Part shown: piece after piece, positions 33,509 to 45,564 of the stretch
Numbering within the stretch: the first letter of the stretch is position 1
Layout: every line of letters begins with the position of its first letter
Assembly: GCA_963693285.1 (NCBI GenBank)
Contig: OY848926.1
Coordinates: 3,890,501 to 3,954,500 of the forward strand
Direction: 5' to 3'
Length of the DNA stretch: 64,000 nucleotides
DNA from: Xestospongia muta
Lineage: Eukaryota > Porifera > Demospongiae > Haplosclerida > Petrosiidae
Made by a program: the position numbers and the translations under genes
Notes under the pieces: model-generated
Databases searched by the model: none
What the model was told of the DNA's origin: nothing
What the model saw: the letters and a program-made list of their open reading frames with translations, nothing else

Positions 33509-36500
33509 ACCTTACATAACTTCCACTTCCTTCAATTTTATTATTATAATTTTAATATAGCCTTTGTCATAATGTTTCTGGTCTCTAAGGTGATTATTAT
33601 CACATATCCTATCCTGGCTTGTGTGGAGGCACCTATACCTCTTGTGGGATACATTATGGGAGCCATTTATTGTGATATCTAGTTAGTATTATATTAATAC
33701 GTTATCTATTGTATATAATTATTATAGTTTATCATTGTCTATTTATGAATTTGCTATAAATTTGGAGTCAGGCTCAGGTTTATCCTCAAGTATGAAGGCT
33801 GTTTTTGTAAGTTAATAATACTTTTTGAATATATATATATATAGTGATTTTTATATAGTACAGCAATATAGTGGTATCTAATGTTCCTCGTATTACTTGT
33901 CTTGTTGGTATACTTATTTGGTACCACTACAAACTGATCAAAGAATTATTAAAACTTTATAAAAAGAAGTTAAAATCAGCTGCTGTAAGTCTTTGCTATG
34001 AGAATAGTTGACGTAGTGATATTTTTATAGATCCAGGAACAGCCTCCTTCCATGAATCACATTAATTATGTCAAAAAGTTATTACAACCTCCAGAGTTAG
34101 TATCTCCTAGTTTAGTTTATAGTTTATATCATTAAACTACTTTGTTCTCTTTTAGGAATCAAACTTTCTTCAAGAAATACATCATTACTAGTAAATATTT
34201 ACCACTATAGAAATTGATTGGTTGATTTAACCATTATATGTTGTTATACAGTTTGTATGTAGAAAACTTATTTGATGCAAAGAAAGAAGCATAATACTGT
34301 TTTGATTACTAATGTACTACTCCTTTGCAGCTAATAGGTAGAATCAGTAAATATAATTTACTATATTTGTATGGATGCATGCAAACCAACTAATATTCAT
34401 GAATTGGTTAAAACAACTCACCTCTTTTAAAGCACTGTAATGGTGTATACGCAACAAAAATAGTAATACTAGAAATGTATGCTGTTTAATATGATGGCAA
34501 ATTGAAGTGCATACATGAATTCAAAGTAACAAGCACCTTATTTTTCTAAGAATAAAAATCGTTAGTTGTTTAATTTAACCCATTAGCTACTTAAACAGTC
34601 AATTTCATAGTATGTGATCAGTGTGATGTTTACTTTTTCTATCAAAAGGTCTCCTACTTTCAACTTGTGTAACCATATATTAGTTAATCAGCCAATCAAA
34701 TTTTACAGTAATATATTAATTGTTACTGCAACTTTGTATCTATACATTCTTAGGAACCAAGTTGCCATTTCCAATTCTAATTATTGCTATAGTAGTGGCT
34801 ATCATACTATTTCAAGTATATTCTACATAGACCAGATAATGTCACATTTACCATCATTCATATTCTATATAGCTTACTGTTTTTGTTAGCTGTTTCATTC
34901 CATACTTGTTTGAACTATTGGCTGAATTATTTCAGCAATTATTTAATGATGACAGTGGTAGTTTCTTTGACAAATTTCCTCTTATCTTTAGAGGTCTAAC
35001 AGGTATATACATAATAGTATATTAAAATTCATTTATTAAAATTGACTTTTTTAGCACTTTCAGTAATCTCTCCTATTTTGGGCAGTGTCTTTTGTTGTAT
35101 ACTCTTTATTCATTTTATACACTCTTTGAGGTAAAATAATCATATACAGACAATTCAACATTCTCAATTTCTTACAACACAGATTAAGTATAAAGGAATT
35201 ACAAAGTGTCAGAGGAAGAGTATTTCCGTCAATATCAAGTATTATTGATCATCCTGCAAAGACATTAGTAAGGACAATATTACTATTGTGTGCTTATCTG
35301 CTCATTCTTCCTTCCCCCTCTCTCTCTATTAGTCATCATCAGTTCGCTATGCTGGTTATCAGATTGCTGCTTTTATAACTGGTAATCTTGTGTACCTAAG
35401 GTTCAATTTTTGAATTCTTTCACAGCATGGATTCTTTACACAGTAGTCATTTTTGTCATTGGTCTAGCTGTAGGGGCTCTTATTGGGTTCCCATCTGTAG
35501 TTGGATATTATCTCTTTAAAGTGGTGTATGTTTAGTTGATGTTATACATACAACAATTACATTATATTATTATTAGAATTATTGTCATCTGGTTGTTGGT
35601 CCTTATTAAAATTCAATGGTTAATCTGTAAACTGTTTTTTGTATCTAATGATATTTGGGCTTATTTAAAAACAGTCATTAATGATAACAAGTTAGTTATA
35701 TATTGTATGTACTTTATTTAAATAACTATTCTTTTTATTATAGATGTGACTTCAACAATTTAAAAACAGTCATTATTGATATATGTAGTTATATATTGTA
35801 TGTACTAATTGTACTTTGTTTAAAATAACTATTCTCTTTTATTATAGCTGTGACTTCAATGATTTAAAAACAGTCATTATTGATAACAGGTTAGTTATAC
35901 ATTGTATGTACTTTATTTAAATAACTATTCTCTTTTATTATAGACGTGCCTTCAATATGTTCTCCTATATAGTCTTGCTCTACAACATGGCTACTGGATT
36001 AATGACTGCTATTGTACGTGTAGGTCTATCTTTCCTATTTATGATTATGATTTTACCAAGAATGGATCGACCAATGTATGTGAAAGGATTTGAGAAATGG
36101 GATTCAAGTAAGGATTCTTGATGACACTTAGAATAAGAACCACATATCTATACATTCCCGTATTTTAGGTCTTATTATGTTTAAGTCATTTATGGTCATG
36201 GAAGGTCTACTACACAATTCTATTGTTCATGTGTTTGCAAAAATATTATTGGAAAGAAGAAACAGTGTGCCTGTTCATTATACTAAGTCTGTTAACTCAT
36301 TTTATGAAGATAGCTCAATATTTGACCGTTCTTTTTCTTATGGGATCATTCCCTCTGGTAAAGAGAGGTGTTCTAAAGGTAATGTCACTAATTTTTAAAT
36401 CATAGTTTTTAAAGCATTTTAGTTTAATTTAAGGCTATAATGAGCTCACTTATTTCTTAACTCAATTTATTAGTTTAATTTGTTATTTATTACTATATGG

Positions 36501-36816
36501 AGATCTATATACCAGCAGTCAGATGACAATATGTTTACGAATATATATCCCCACCTCTCTTTTATAATTACTAGAAAGTACATATAGTAGTAGTGGTTAA
36601 CACATGAGTATTAGTATATGTTTTATATATCTATCTACTTGTATTAATTATATATGTACTTGTCCTTTTCTAGTCTTAATACCTGAAAAGCCTCGTGTTT
36701 CACAGAAAGCATACAATCGTTGGTTTGTTGCATATACACTTATCAAAAATCCTCAACTTGCTAAGGCAGTTCAAAATGGTAAAAGTAGTCCTTTCCCAAA
36801 AACTGATGATATATGA
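32995..36816 (+). CDS. STRA6-like: STRA6-like multi-pass membrane receptor, copy 11 (subfamily C), intact
   Basis: Exons: 32995-33005, 33057-33087, 33141-33226, 33272-33408, 33561-33681, 33728-33806, 33859-33984, 34031-34095, 34156-34190, 34754-34815, 34873-35002, 35055-35130, 35183-35267, 35333-35381, 35426-35525, 35577-35690, 35944-36107, 36169-36378, 36674-36816, giving 607 residues. The protein is almost the same as copy 8: differences I can see are in the first exons (FIVT for FVVT) and a silent CCG/CCT change in exon 4. Introns are as similar as exons, so the duplication is recent and there has been little time for the two to acquire separate roles. The phase-neutral 42-nt cassette is also present (35848-35889). 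Confidence 0.84.
33421..33508. repeat. (TA)n tract in intron 4 of copy 11, three blocks
   Basis: Three TA blocks separated by TTAA, against two in copy 8. Confidence 0.9.
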
Positions 36817-37553
36817 AGACATTGTCAGATGAACCAAACTACTTGTGTGACACTTTTCACATTTAGCTGTTTGCTACATTAACAAGTTATTATTAGTTAG
36901 TAATAATAACAAATAGGAATTTTATTTGTAGGTACATTTATGTTTCTTTTTCTGCCAATTATAATACTGATGACTGAGCTATATATAATTTGAAGTATAT
37001 ACACTTTAATACAAGGCAGCAACAAACACCATATATACTTGTATGTACATGGCTTACAACAAGACTTGTCAGATCACTTTCCTCAGCAGAGTTGTCTTTA
37101 TCCATCAACCTTGACCTTTTTTGTATGAACCACAACTTTCTTGCATTTGTATCTCTCTAACAATATCATTACTCTGGTCTAACCAACACACTGTATTAAT
37201 AATTCTGATTTAATAGTTCCACAATTATACATAAGTGTCCTACATGTTTGAGGTCATGTTAAAATAGAACCTCAACACTAATGTCACTTCATTCAATAAC
37301 AACATTGTCAAGAAAATGTGCACTTCCTTGGTACTCCATATATATATTATATAATAACCTTTCATTTAGTTATTGAATTGTTAAAAATTCCTACATCCTC
37401 TTGATATCTAGCTTTAAAAGACTAGTCCATTATCTTGTCAAAATCACTAGTTTTGGCGCAAATATAGAGTGCAAATGTGAGGGGTATGAAGCAGATCAGA
37501 AAATATAACCACCAGGCTTCCCCCAATTTAAACTTGGTTCTTGTTCATTGATT
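36817..37553. other. Spacer between copies 11 and 12
   Basis: Near-identical copy of 26130-26868, carrying several small indels. No gene is seen. Confidence 0.55.
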
Positions 37554-37999
37554 ATATCTAATACTACTACTATTGAAAGTATTAGGTAACTCTACTATAT
37601 TATGATTTCAAACAAAACGATGATTTCTCTCTTACAGTGGTGCTGATGGAGTTGTATATACTATATTGTTTGTTATTACTGTAAGTCAATTATCACTAAT
37701 AAAGAATGTATTAATTATATCATTATGTTAGATTATCATGTGGATTGTATTGAGTTTTACTCAACAAAGAACTAAGAAAGGTCTTAAAACATGTGATAGA
37801 AGACCTGGTATTGTCTTGTGAGTTGTCCAATGTTTTCTAAATCATTTCTCACACATCTTTAGTCCTGTGAACTTCTTGAATCCAAGACATCATCTGGTAT
37901 ATGTACTAGCTTGTGGTGCTCTAACTTTTGAGTGGTTTGGACTGTTAATAATAACAATAAAAGTTAATGTTAACAAAAGGGTAACACCTACTGTTCATT
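37554..37999 (+). pseudogene. STRA6-like copy 12, exons 1-4 only, start codon lost
   Basis: Exons 1 (37554-37585), 2 (37638-37680), 3 (37732-37817) and 4 (37863-37999) are homologous to the first four exons of copy 9. The initiator is ATA instead of ATG at 37554-37556. After exon 4 the sequence deviates near 38018 and joins the TTGTAGTTTACATTGG segment seen at 28851 after copy 9. Relative to the copy 9/10 interval, about 1.5 kb is deleted. Non-functional. Confidence 0.8.
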
Positions 38000-38751
38000 G
38001 TAAATATAATAATTGTTTTACGCTTATTCCTTATTTTGTAGTTTACATTGGTAGGTTACTATGGAATCCAAACTCCATTTATTTACTCACTATTGTTTGT
38101 AATAATACAACATACCAATTATTTATATAGTGATTAATACACAAGGATTGTAGATTCAACAATAATGTTTGTACATTATAAACTTCAAATTAGTCGGTTA
38201 AAGTAACATATTAATTTTTACAGTGTATCTCATCACATCAGTAGATAATGAAGACTTCACTTCTTTTATCTATATGGTCTGATGAAACTGAGACACTCTA
38301 GAGAATGTTAAAGAAATGAGTCTCCAAATTGAAGCTTAGCTGATACTATATCAAACTTCTTACTTTTTCGATTCTAAGATTGTTTTAGACTACGTGTTAA
38401 CTATACAGGTCTGTTTGTTTTGATTTATTGTTGTATATGATTTTCGTGAGCGACGAATGAAATTAACCCGCATACGGTAACCGCCTACGCACATAGCAAC
38501 CAATGAAATCTTATTATTTTGCCACGAGCTTTGAATGGGCGTAACTGACCGAAGTTTCTGAGTACTGTTACTTGACAAAACTTCTTTGATCAGTTCCATA
38601 GTTTCTTCCATCTCTTCAACCTTTGAAGTTGGCAATAATCCAGTCCGTTACAATAATATAGTGTAATCAAAATAATCTTAGAACAGTTTTTACAGTTATT
38701 TTTTATTGTTTTTTTGTCAAATCTTACTTCGAGTCTTGTCTTGGCCAAGTT
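38000..38751. other. Spacer between copies 12 and 13, with a foreign-looking insert
   Basis: The first part matches 28851-28970 and the end of the post-A spacer (GTAGATAATGAAGACTTCACTTC). Between about 38385 and 38645 lies a stretch with clearly higher GC and CpG content (GTGAGCGACGAATG..., CGCATACGGTAACCGCC) that I see nowhere else in the window. Its minus strand has an 81-codon open frame, 38635-38390, starting MPTSKVEEMEETMELIKEVL, with an amphipathic Glu/Lys-rich start and a basic end. I do not recognise it. It may be an exon fragment of an unrelated gene brought in by a rearrangement. Confidence 0.45.
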
Positions 38752-41700
38752 ATGTCCACTAGGTAATTCAGTTCTGTATGATTTCCAATAAAATGATAAA
38801 ATCTCTCTTGCAGTATTATTATCCCTACTATATTGTGTATTATTTCTGTAAGTCTATAGTATCACTAATAGAGAATGTGTTAATTGTATCATTATATTAG
38901 ATTATTGTGTGGATTGTATTGAGTTTTACTCAACAAAGAACTAAGAAACATTTTGAAACATGTGATGGAAGACCTGGTATTGTCTTGTGAGTTATATAAT
39001 GTTTTCTAGGTCATTTCTCACATTTCTTGTTAGCACAGTGAAAATTTTTAATAAATTACATGACATAAAAACCTATGTATATTTGTTGGAACGTCATTGT
39101 AAAATCAATCTAAATTTATAGAACTCTCCCATTTTATGCATCAATCACTGTTAAAATTGATCTGTTGTTTAACAAATAATGTGACTATTTGCTACAGTCC
39201 TCTAATAAAACTAATTAATTGTAAAAACTGACTGGTTCATGAAGAGATTGTACATATGTAACAATTGGAATGATTTGATGCAAACTTAAAATAAACATCA
39301 TACATACTGTTTAATATTCCTATCATATACTATCAGATTTACTGAGTCATTATGTTTAATTTCAGTTTGCATCAAATAATTTGTTACATAATGTAACCTG
39401 TACAATTATATATATTGGTAAAATTGACCAATCAGTTTTTAGAGAGATATATTTCCTAAAAATATATATAGCTGCTATTAGTAAAATCATGATAACATGC
39501 AAAGAAAGCTGCGCTAAATATACATTAGTACTTCTTGTATAAATATCTGGCTTGTAACATTGTATAAATGTATGGTATTACACATAAAGTTGAGTAGATT
39601 ACTATATTGTTTATATAAAAATACACACCATTTTACTAGATTTAAACACCATATAATCTATGAAGACCTATGAGTGTACTATACTGTTCATATGTTCGTT
39701 TGTTTATATCTTATCATAATATAATTCATAGTTGCTATGAAAATTATAGTATCTATTATCTGCATGTGCATACTCATCAGACATTTTCAATAGGTTGATA
39801 TAGCCAAATCATTTTAGTAGTGAACTCAAAGAGTTGCTAAAAAATTTGCATCTATTAGTAGCTATAACAATATAAATAACATGTTTATACTTTACAAAAT
39901 CATTTAATTTTTTGTGTTTACAAACAATTTACATCAAACTTTATAGCAGTTGTATTACAAACATTTTTCTCGTGATATAACATATCATTTATTCATCAAT
40001 ATACATCGACACTGTTCAATGCCCCACTTGAACTCATTGCTAAAAATGATTGATTATATCATTTAAAATACTTGTTACATACAGATAAATTCTAAGATTG
40101 TCATAGCTGTGATGAATTATATTATGATAAGAAATAAACCAATATTATGAACAGTATGGTTAGTGTACACTCCTTCATAAATTAGACTATATGATGTTTA
40201 AATCTAATGAAGTGCTGTATATTTTTGTACATAATCTAATGAACTTTTTTTAAGTGTAACATCATACATTTATACACTGTTACAGGCCACACATATATAC
40301 AAGAGAGTGTTCGCTTGTACAGCTAGCTTTGCTTGTTATCATAATTTCATGGCAAATAGGAAGATTTCTAGAAATCAATATTGATTTTACAATGATTTAA
40401 CAACAAATTTACATAACATTCATACCATGTAATTTGAAAAAAACTCCTGTCTTTTTAGTCCTATGAATTTCTTAAATCCAAGACATCGTCTGGTGTATGT
40501 ACTAGCTTGTGGTGCTCTAGCTTCTGAGTGGTTTGGACTGTTAGCAATGACAAAAAGTCTTAATATCAACAAATGGGCAGCACCTGTTGTTAATCGTAAG
40601 AACATTATATTAGTAAATATATAATACTTTGATAAGTTAATAACTTTCCTCAATTTTATTATCATAATTTTTAATATAGCCTTTTTCATAATGTTTCTGG
40701 TGTCTGTGGTAATTATTATCACGTATCCTATCCTGGCTTGTGTGGAGGCACCTATACCTCTTGTGGGATACATTATGGGAGCCATTTATTGTGATATCTA
40801 GTTAGTGTTATATTAATATGGTATTTATTGTATATTATTATAGTTTACCGTTGACTATTGCTCTGTTTGGTATATATCTGAAGTCAGTGTCAACTCTTTC
40901 TTCAAGTAGTTTAAAGGCTGTTCATGTAAGTTAATAAATAAATACTTTTTTGCACATATATAATAATTTTATATAGTACAGCATTACAGTGGTATCTAAT
41001 GTTCCTCGTATTACTTGTCTTGTTGGTATACTTATTTGGTACCACTACAAACTGATCAAAGAATTATTAAAACTTTACAAAAAAAAATTAAAATCAGCTG
41101 CTGTAAGTCTTTGCTATGAGAATGGTTGACATAGTGATATTTTTATAGATCCAGGAACAGCCTTCTTCCATAAATCATATTAATTATGTCAAAAAGTTAT
41201 TACAACCTCCAGAGTTAGTATCTCCTAGTTTAGTTTATAGTCTATATCATTAAATTGCTTTGTTTTCTTTTAGGACTGAAACTTTCTTCAAGAAATACAT
41301 CATTACTAGTAAATATTTACCACTATAGAAATTGATTGGTTGATTTAACCAATATATGTTGTTATACAGTTTGTATGTAGAAAACTTATTTTGATGCAAA
41401 GAAAGAAGCATAATACTGTTTGGATTACTAATGTACTATTGATTACTAATATACTACTTCTTTGAAGCTATCCAGTGTTGCTATTTTTATCTGTTATATC
41501 CTGGTACAATTCTCCTAAGATTAATAGATGTCAGATTGAAGTGCATATATAAATCCACAGTAACAAACATCTTATTTTTCTAAGAATGAAAAAATCATAT
41601 TAGTTTAATTTTAACTTATTATCTACATAAACAGTCAATTTCATAGTACATTATAACCAAAACAGTGTGATGTTTTTTTAACTTTCTTAGGAACCAAGTT

Positions 41701-43499
41701 GCCATTTCCAGTTCTAATTGTTGCTATAGTAGTGGCTATCATACTATTTCAAGTATATTTTACATAGACCAGATAATGTCACATTACCATCTTTCATACC
41801 CTATATAGCTTACTGTTTTTGTTGGCTTTTTCGTTCCATTCTTGTTTGATCAATTATTTGAGCAGCTATCAGACCCTATCTCTAGAGGTCTAACAGGTAT
41901 ATATATAATAGTATATTACAATTCATTTATTAAAATTGACTATTTTTAGCACTTTCAGCAATCTCTCCTATTTTGGCCAGTGTCTTTTGCTGTATACTCT
42001 TTATTCATTTTATACACTCTTTGAGGTAAAATAATTATATACAGAAAATTCAACATCCTCAATTTCTTACAATACAGATTAAGTATAAAGGAATTACAAA
42101 GTGTCAGAGGAAGAGTATTTCCGTCAATATCAAGTATTGATAATCCTGCAAAGACATTGGTATGGATAATATTACTAATGTGTGCTTATCTGCTCATTCT
42201 TTCCTCTCTCTCTCTCTCTCTTTCTCTCTTTGCTTTTAGTCATCATCAGTTCAATATGCTGGTTATCAAATTGCTGCTTTTATAACTGGTAATCATATGT
42301 ACCTAAAATTTAATTTATGAATTCTTTCACAGCATGGATTCTTTACACAGTAGTAATTTTTGTCATTGGTCTAGCTATAGGGGCTCTTATTGGGTTCCCA
42401 TCTGTAGTTGGACATTGTCTCTATAAAGTGGTGTATGTTTAGTTGATGTTATACATACAACAATTAACATATTATTATTAGAATTATTGTCATCTGGTTG
42501 TTGGTCCTTATTGTTATTCAAAAAGTGATCTATAAACAATTTTTATCTAATGACAGTGCTGATTTAAAAACAGTCATTATTGATAACAGGTTAGTTATAC
42601 ATTGTATGTACTTTATTTAAATATCTATTATATTTTATTATAGACGTGCCTTCAATATGTTCTCCTATATAGTATTGCTCTACAACATGGCTACTGGATT
42701 AATGACTGCTATTAAACGTGTAGGTCTATCTTTCCTATTTATGATTATGATTTTACCAAGAATGGATCGACTAATGTATGTGAAAGGATTTGAGAAATGT
42801 GATTCAAGTAAGGATTCTTGATGACACTTAGAATAAGAACCACATATCTCTATACATTCCCATATTTTAGGTCACATTATGTTTAAGTCATTTATGGTCA
42901 TGGAAGGTCTACTACACAATTCTATTGTTCATGTGTTTGTGAATATATTATCAGAAAAAGGAAATAGTGTACCTGCTCATTATACTAAGTCTGTTAACTC
43001 ATTTGAAGATAGTTCAACGTTTGATTGTTCTTTTTATTATGGGATCAGCCCCTCTGGCAAAGGTAGTTTTTATACAAGAAACAATCTCTAATATTAATTC
43101 CATTAATTATTAAGGCATTCCTTCTAGAGGAGATTAGTTTAATTTAGGGACTATATTGAGCCCACTTAATTCTTAACCCAATTTATTAGTTATTTATTGC
43201 TATGGAGATCTATATACCAGCAGTCAGATGACAATATGTTTATTAATATAATATCTCCAGCTCTCTTTTACAATTACTAGAAAATGCATATAGTAGTAGT
43301 GGTTAACACATGAGTGTTAGTATATGCTCTATAATACTTGTAATATTATTCTTGTCCTTTTCTAGTCTTAATACCTGAAAAGCCTCGTGTTTCACAGAAA
43401 GCATACAATCGTTGGTTTGTTGCATACACACTTATCAAAAATCCTCAACTTGCTAAGGCAGTTCAAAATGGTGAAAAGAGTCCTTTGCCAAGAAACTGA
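38752..43499 (+). CDS. STRA6-like: STRA6-like multi-pass membrane receptor, copy 13 (subfamily C), intact
   Basis: Exons: 38752-38762, 38814-38847, 38901-38986, 40459-40595, 40680-40800, 40844-40925, 40977-41102, 41149-41213, 41274-41308, 41691-41752, 41809-41896, 41950-42025, 42078-42159, 42240-42288, 42333-42432, 42482-42589, 42644-42807, 42871-43062, 43366-43499. The sum is 1752 nt (583 residues), in frame. It starts MSTSIIIPTIL. Exon 10 is short (88 nt against 130-142), removing most of the loop after that membrane segment. Intron 3 is about 1.47 kb, by far the longest in the window, because it holds a foldback element. In exon 16 one codon is AAA (AIKRVG) where all others read AIIRVG or AIVRVG, putting a lysine in a membrane segment. 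The tail ends SPLPRN, shorter than in copies 8 and 11. Confidence 0.83.
39034..40451. mobile_element. Foldback (long inverted repeat) element in intron 3 of copy 13
   Basis: The left end (CACAGTGAAAATTTTTAATA, 39034) and the right end (complement of GACAGGAGTTTTTTTC, ending 40451) start long diverged inverted arms. Matching pairs include AAATTACATG (39052) with its complement at 40426, TGTATAAATGTATG (39561) with 40265, and the GATTTAAACA...CTGTTCAT stretch (39640-39695) with 40145-40207. The flanks CTTGTTAG and CTTTTTAG differ at one of 8 positions and may be a target-site duplication. No coding frame is seen, so it is non-autonomous. A smaller foldback is nested in the left arm (39247-39412). 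The arms could form a large hairpin in the pre-mRNA. Confidence 0.68.
39247..39412. repeat. Nested small foldback in the left arm
   Basis: TTGTACATATGTAACAATTG...ATTTGATGCAAAC at the left is matched by the reverse complement of GTTTGCATCAAAT...GTAACCTGTACAA at the right, about 165 bp in all. The same nested element is in intron 3 of copy 16 (about 51345-51512). Confidence 0.7.
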
Positions 43500-44046
43500 T
43501 GATGTATGAGGACATTGTCAGATGATTCAAACTACTTACATGACACTGTTTACATCTAGCTGTTTGCTACATTAACAAGTTATTATTAGTTAGTAATAAT
43601 AACAAATAGGAATTTTGTATGTAGGTACATTAATGTTTCTTTTCCTGAAATTATAATATTAATGACTGAGTTATAGATATATTGCAGTATGTATATTTTA
43701 ATACAAGGCAGCACCAAACACCATATATACTTATATGTACGTGACTTACATCAAGACTTGTCAGATCACCTTCTTCAACAGATTTTATATAGTAACTCTA
43801 GATATTATGTGACCTTTTTGCATGAACTACAACTATTTGTATCTCTACAACAACAGCATTCCAATGGACTAACAAACATACCACATTAATAATTCTGATT
43901 TAATAGTTCAATGATAATACATAAATAAATCTCCTACACAATCGAACCAAATTGAAATCATGTTAAGGTAGAACTTCAGCACACATGCCACTTCATTGAA
44001 TGTTCAGGCTCACCTCAATTTAAACTTTGTTGTTGTTCAATTATAC
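43500..44046. other. Spacer between copies 13 and 14
   Basis: Diverged version of the type 2 spacer at 26130-26868. No gene is seen; short open frames here are not conserved in the homologous spacers. Confidence 0.5.
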
Positions 44047-44724
44047 CTAATAATACTACCATCAAAGTATTAAGTAATTTTAACATGTGTGATTTCAAAC
44101 AAAATGATGAATTCTCTCTTGCAGTGTTACTGATGGAGTTATCATTACCAGATTGTTTGTTGTTGCTGGAAGTTTCTTGTTGTATTTTAGGTGACAGTAT
44201 TTTATACCCATAGAAGGTCTACTACAAAATCCTATCATTCATGTGTTTGTGGACATGTTAATTAAAGCTAATAAAGGTATTGTTAAAGCAACAGGAGACC
44301 ATTATATAGGCTAGCATTACCCCTTGCTTTAAATTAACAACTGTTGGCATTTGACAGTCTTGTTTTTTTGGTTTTTTAGGTAGCATAACACATGAACATA
44401 AACTAAAATAATCTTGTTATTTTGTCTTTTCATTTCATCAGTTCCACTAATAAAGAGACCTCTGGTGTCACAAAAAGCATACAATCATTGGTTTGTTACA
44501 TACACACTTATCAAAAATCCACAACTTGCCAAGTCCTTTAAAAGAAATGAACAAAGTCAGTAAATTATTTAGTCAAATTGATATTTCATTTATAATTAAT
44601 CCTCTATAGTGTCAGTAAAGAATCCACTGTTTTTGAATGAAGAAACTTCTGTTATAAGGAGTAATTCACTGTCAGAAGTTTTAAAATTGAAGTCTTGTTA
44701 CATAATTATAAATTTTGTTGTCTA
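44047..44724 (+). pseudogene. STRA6-like copy 14, exon 2 fused to exon 17
   Basis: A degraded exon 1 without ATG (ATACCTAATAATAC...) precedes exon 2 (about 44125-44170), whose donor reads GGAAGT instead of GTAAGT. Within 20 bp the sequence becomes the end of intron 16, then exon 17 (44191-44276), exon 18 (44442-44555) and exon 19 (from 44610, frame lost before the usual stop). All of exons 3-16 is deleted. Exon 18 still encodes YNHWFVTYTLIKNPQLAKSF. Confidence 0.8.
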
Positions 44725-45564
44725 AGGACATAATTATTATCATCAATTTATCATCAACATGTAGGATGATTCATTGAGAAATGTACTATCAAAATTAATT
44801 ATCTATAGAGTGGTTTCAGATTATTGCTCCTAAAAATAATAGCAGGACAATACTAGCTAGCCTACTTATATGAAGTGGTGTTTTGTAAATTTTGGTGCTT
44901 GTTGAGTTACAATGACTGATGATTTATAGACTGTAAGATAATGACTATTGAATAATAATACAAGATAATTTACATTACAATACCTCCCAAAATCTCATCA
45001 AAAAGAGTGGAAACACCCTCCATCCTATATCAAACATGTACCATGGCTGACTTCATTTTTTATATTTTCAATGGCAGGATTCATCAGCAGATTCTATATG
45101 TTGCTGACAAAATTTTCACTTTCAGTCTGCATGATTTGAGTAGTACTGTCAAGGATTCATTAGTCATATCAACTTTTCTCTTTTTAATTTAATCATCAAA
45201 ACACCTAATTCAATGTAAAAATATACAATTACTTTTTACATACTAATTTAAATCCACAACTGACCAAATAAGAGGATCAGACAAGACTTACTATTATGAC
45301 ATTAGCACATCAGTAGATAATGAAGACCTCACTTCTTTTGTCTATATAGTCTGATGAAACAGTGTAAATCAAATATCATTTTAAATGCATCTCTCCAACA
45401 GTATCATTACAATGACTTAACAACACATTACATTAACAATTCTGATTTAATAGTCCCAACGTCATACAAAAGTATCCTACAAAATTGAAATCATATTAAG
45501 GAAGACCCTAAGCACACATTCAATTTCATTCAATAATAACAATATTGTCAGCAATGAGTTGTTG
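44725..45564. other. Spacer between copies 14 and 15
   Basis: A strongly diverged post-A spacer: the TTTATCATCAACATGTAGGATG and ATTCATCAGCAGATTC segments are recognisable, and then type 2 spacer pieces. No gene is seen. Confidence 0.5.

Noticed and set aside
40420..40785. Minus-strand open frame of 121 codons
   Set aside because: It is the complement of exons 4 and 5 of copy 13, where the plus strand has clear splice sites and family motifs.
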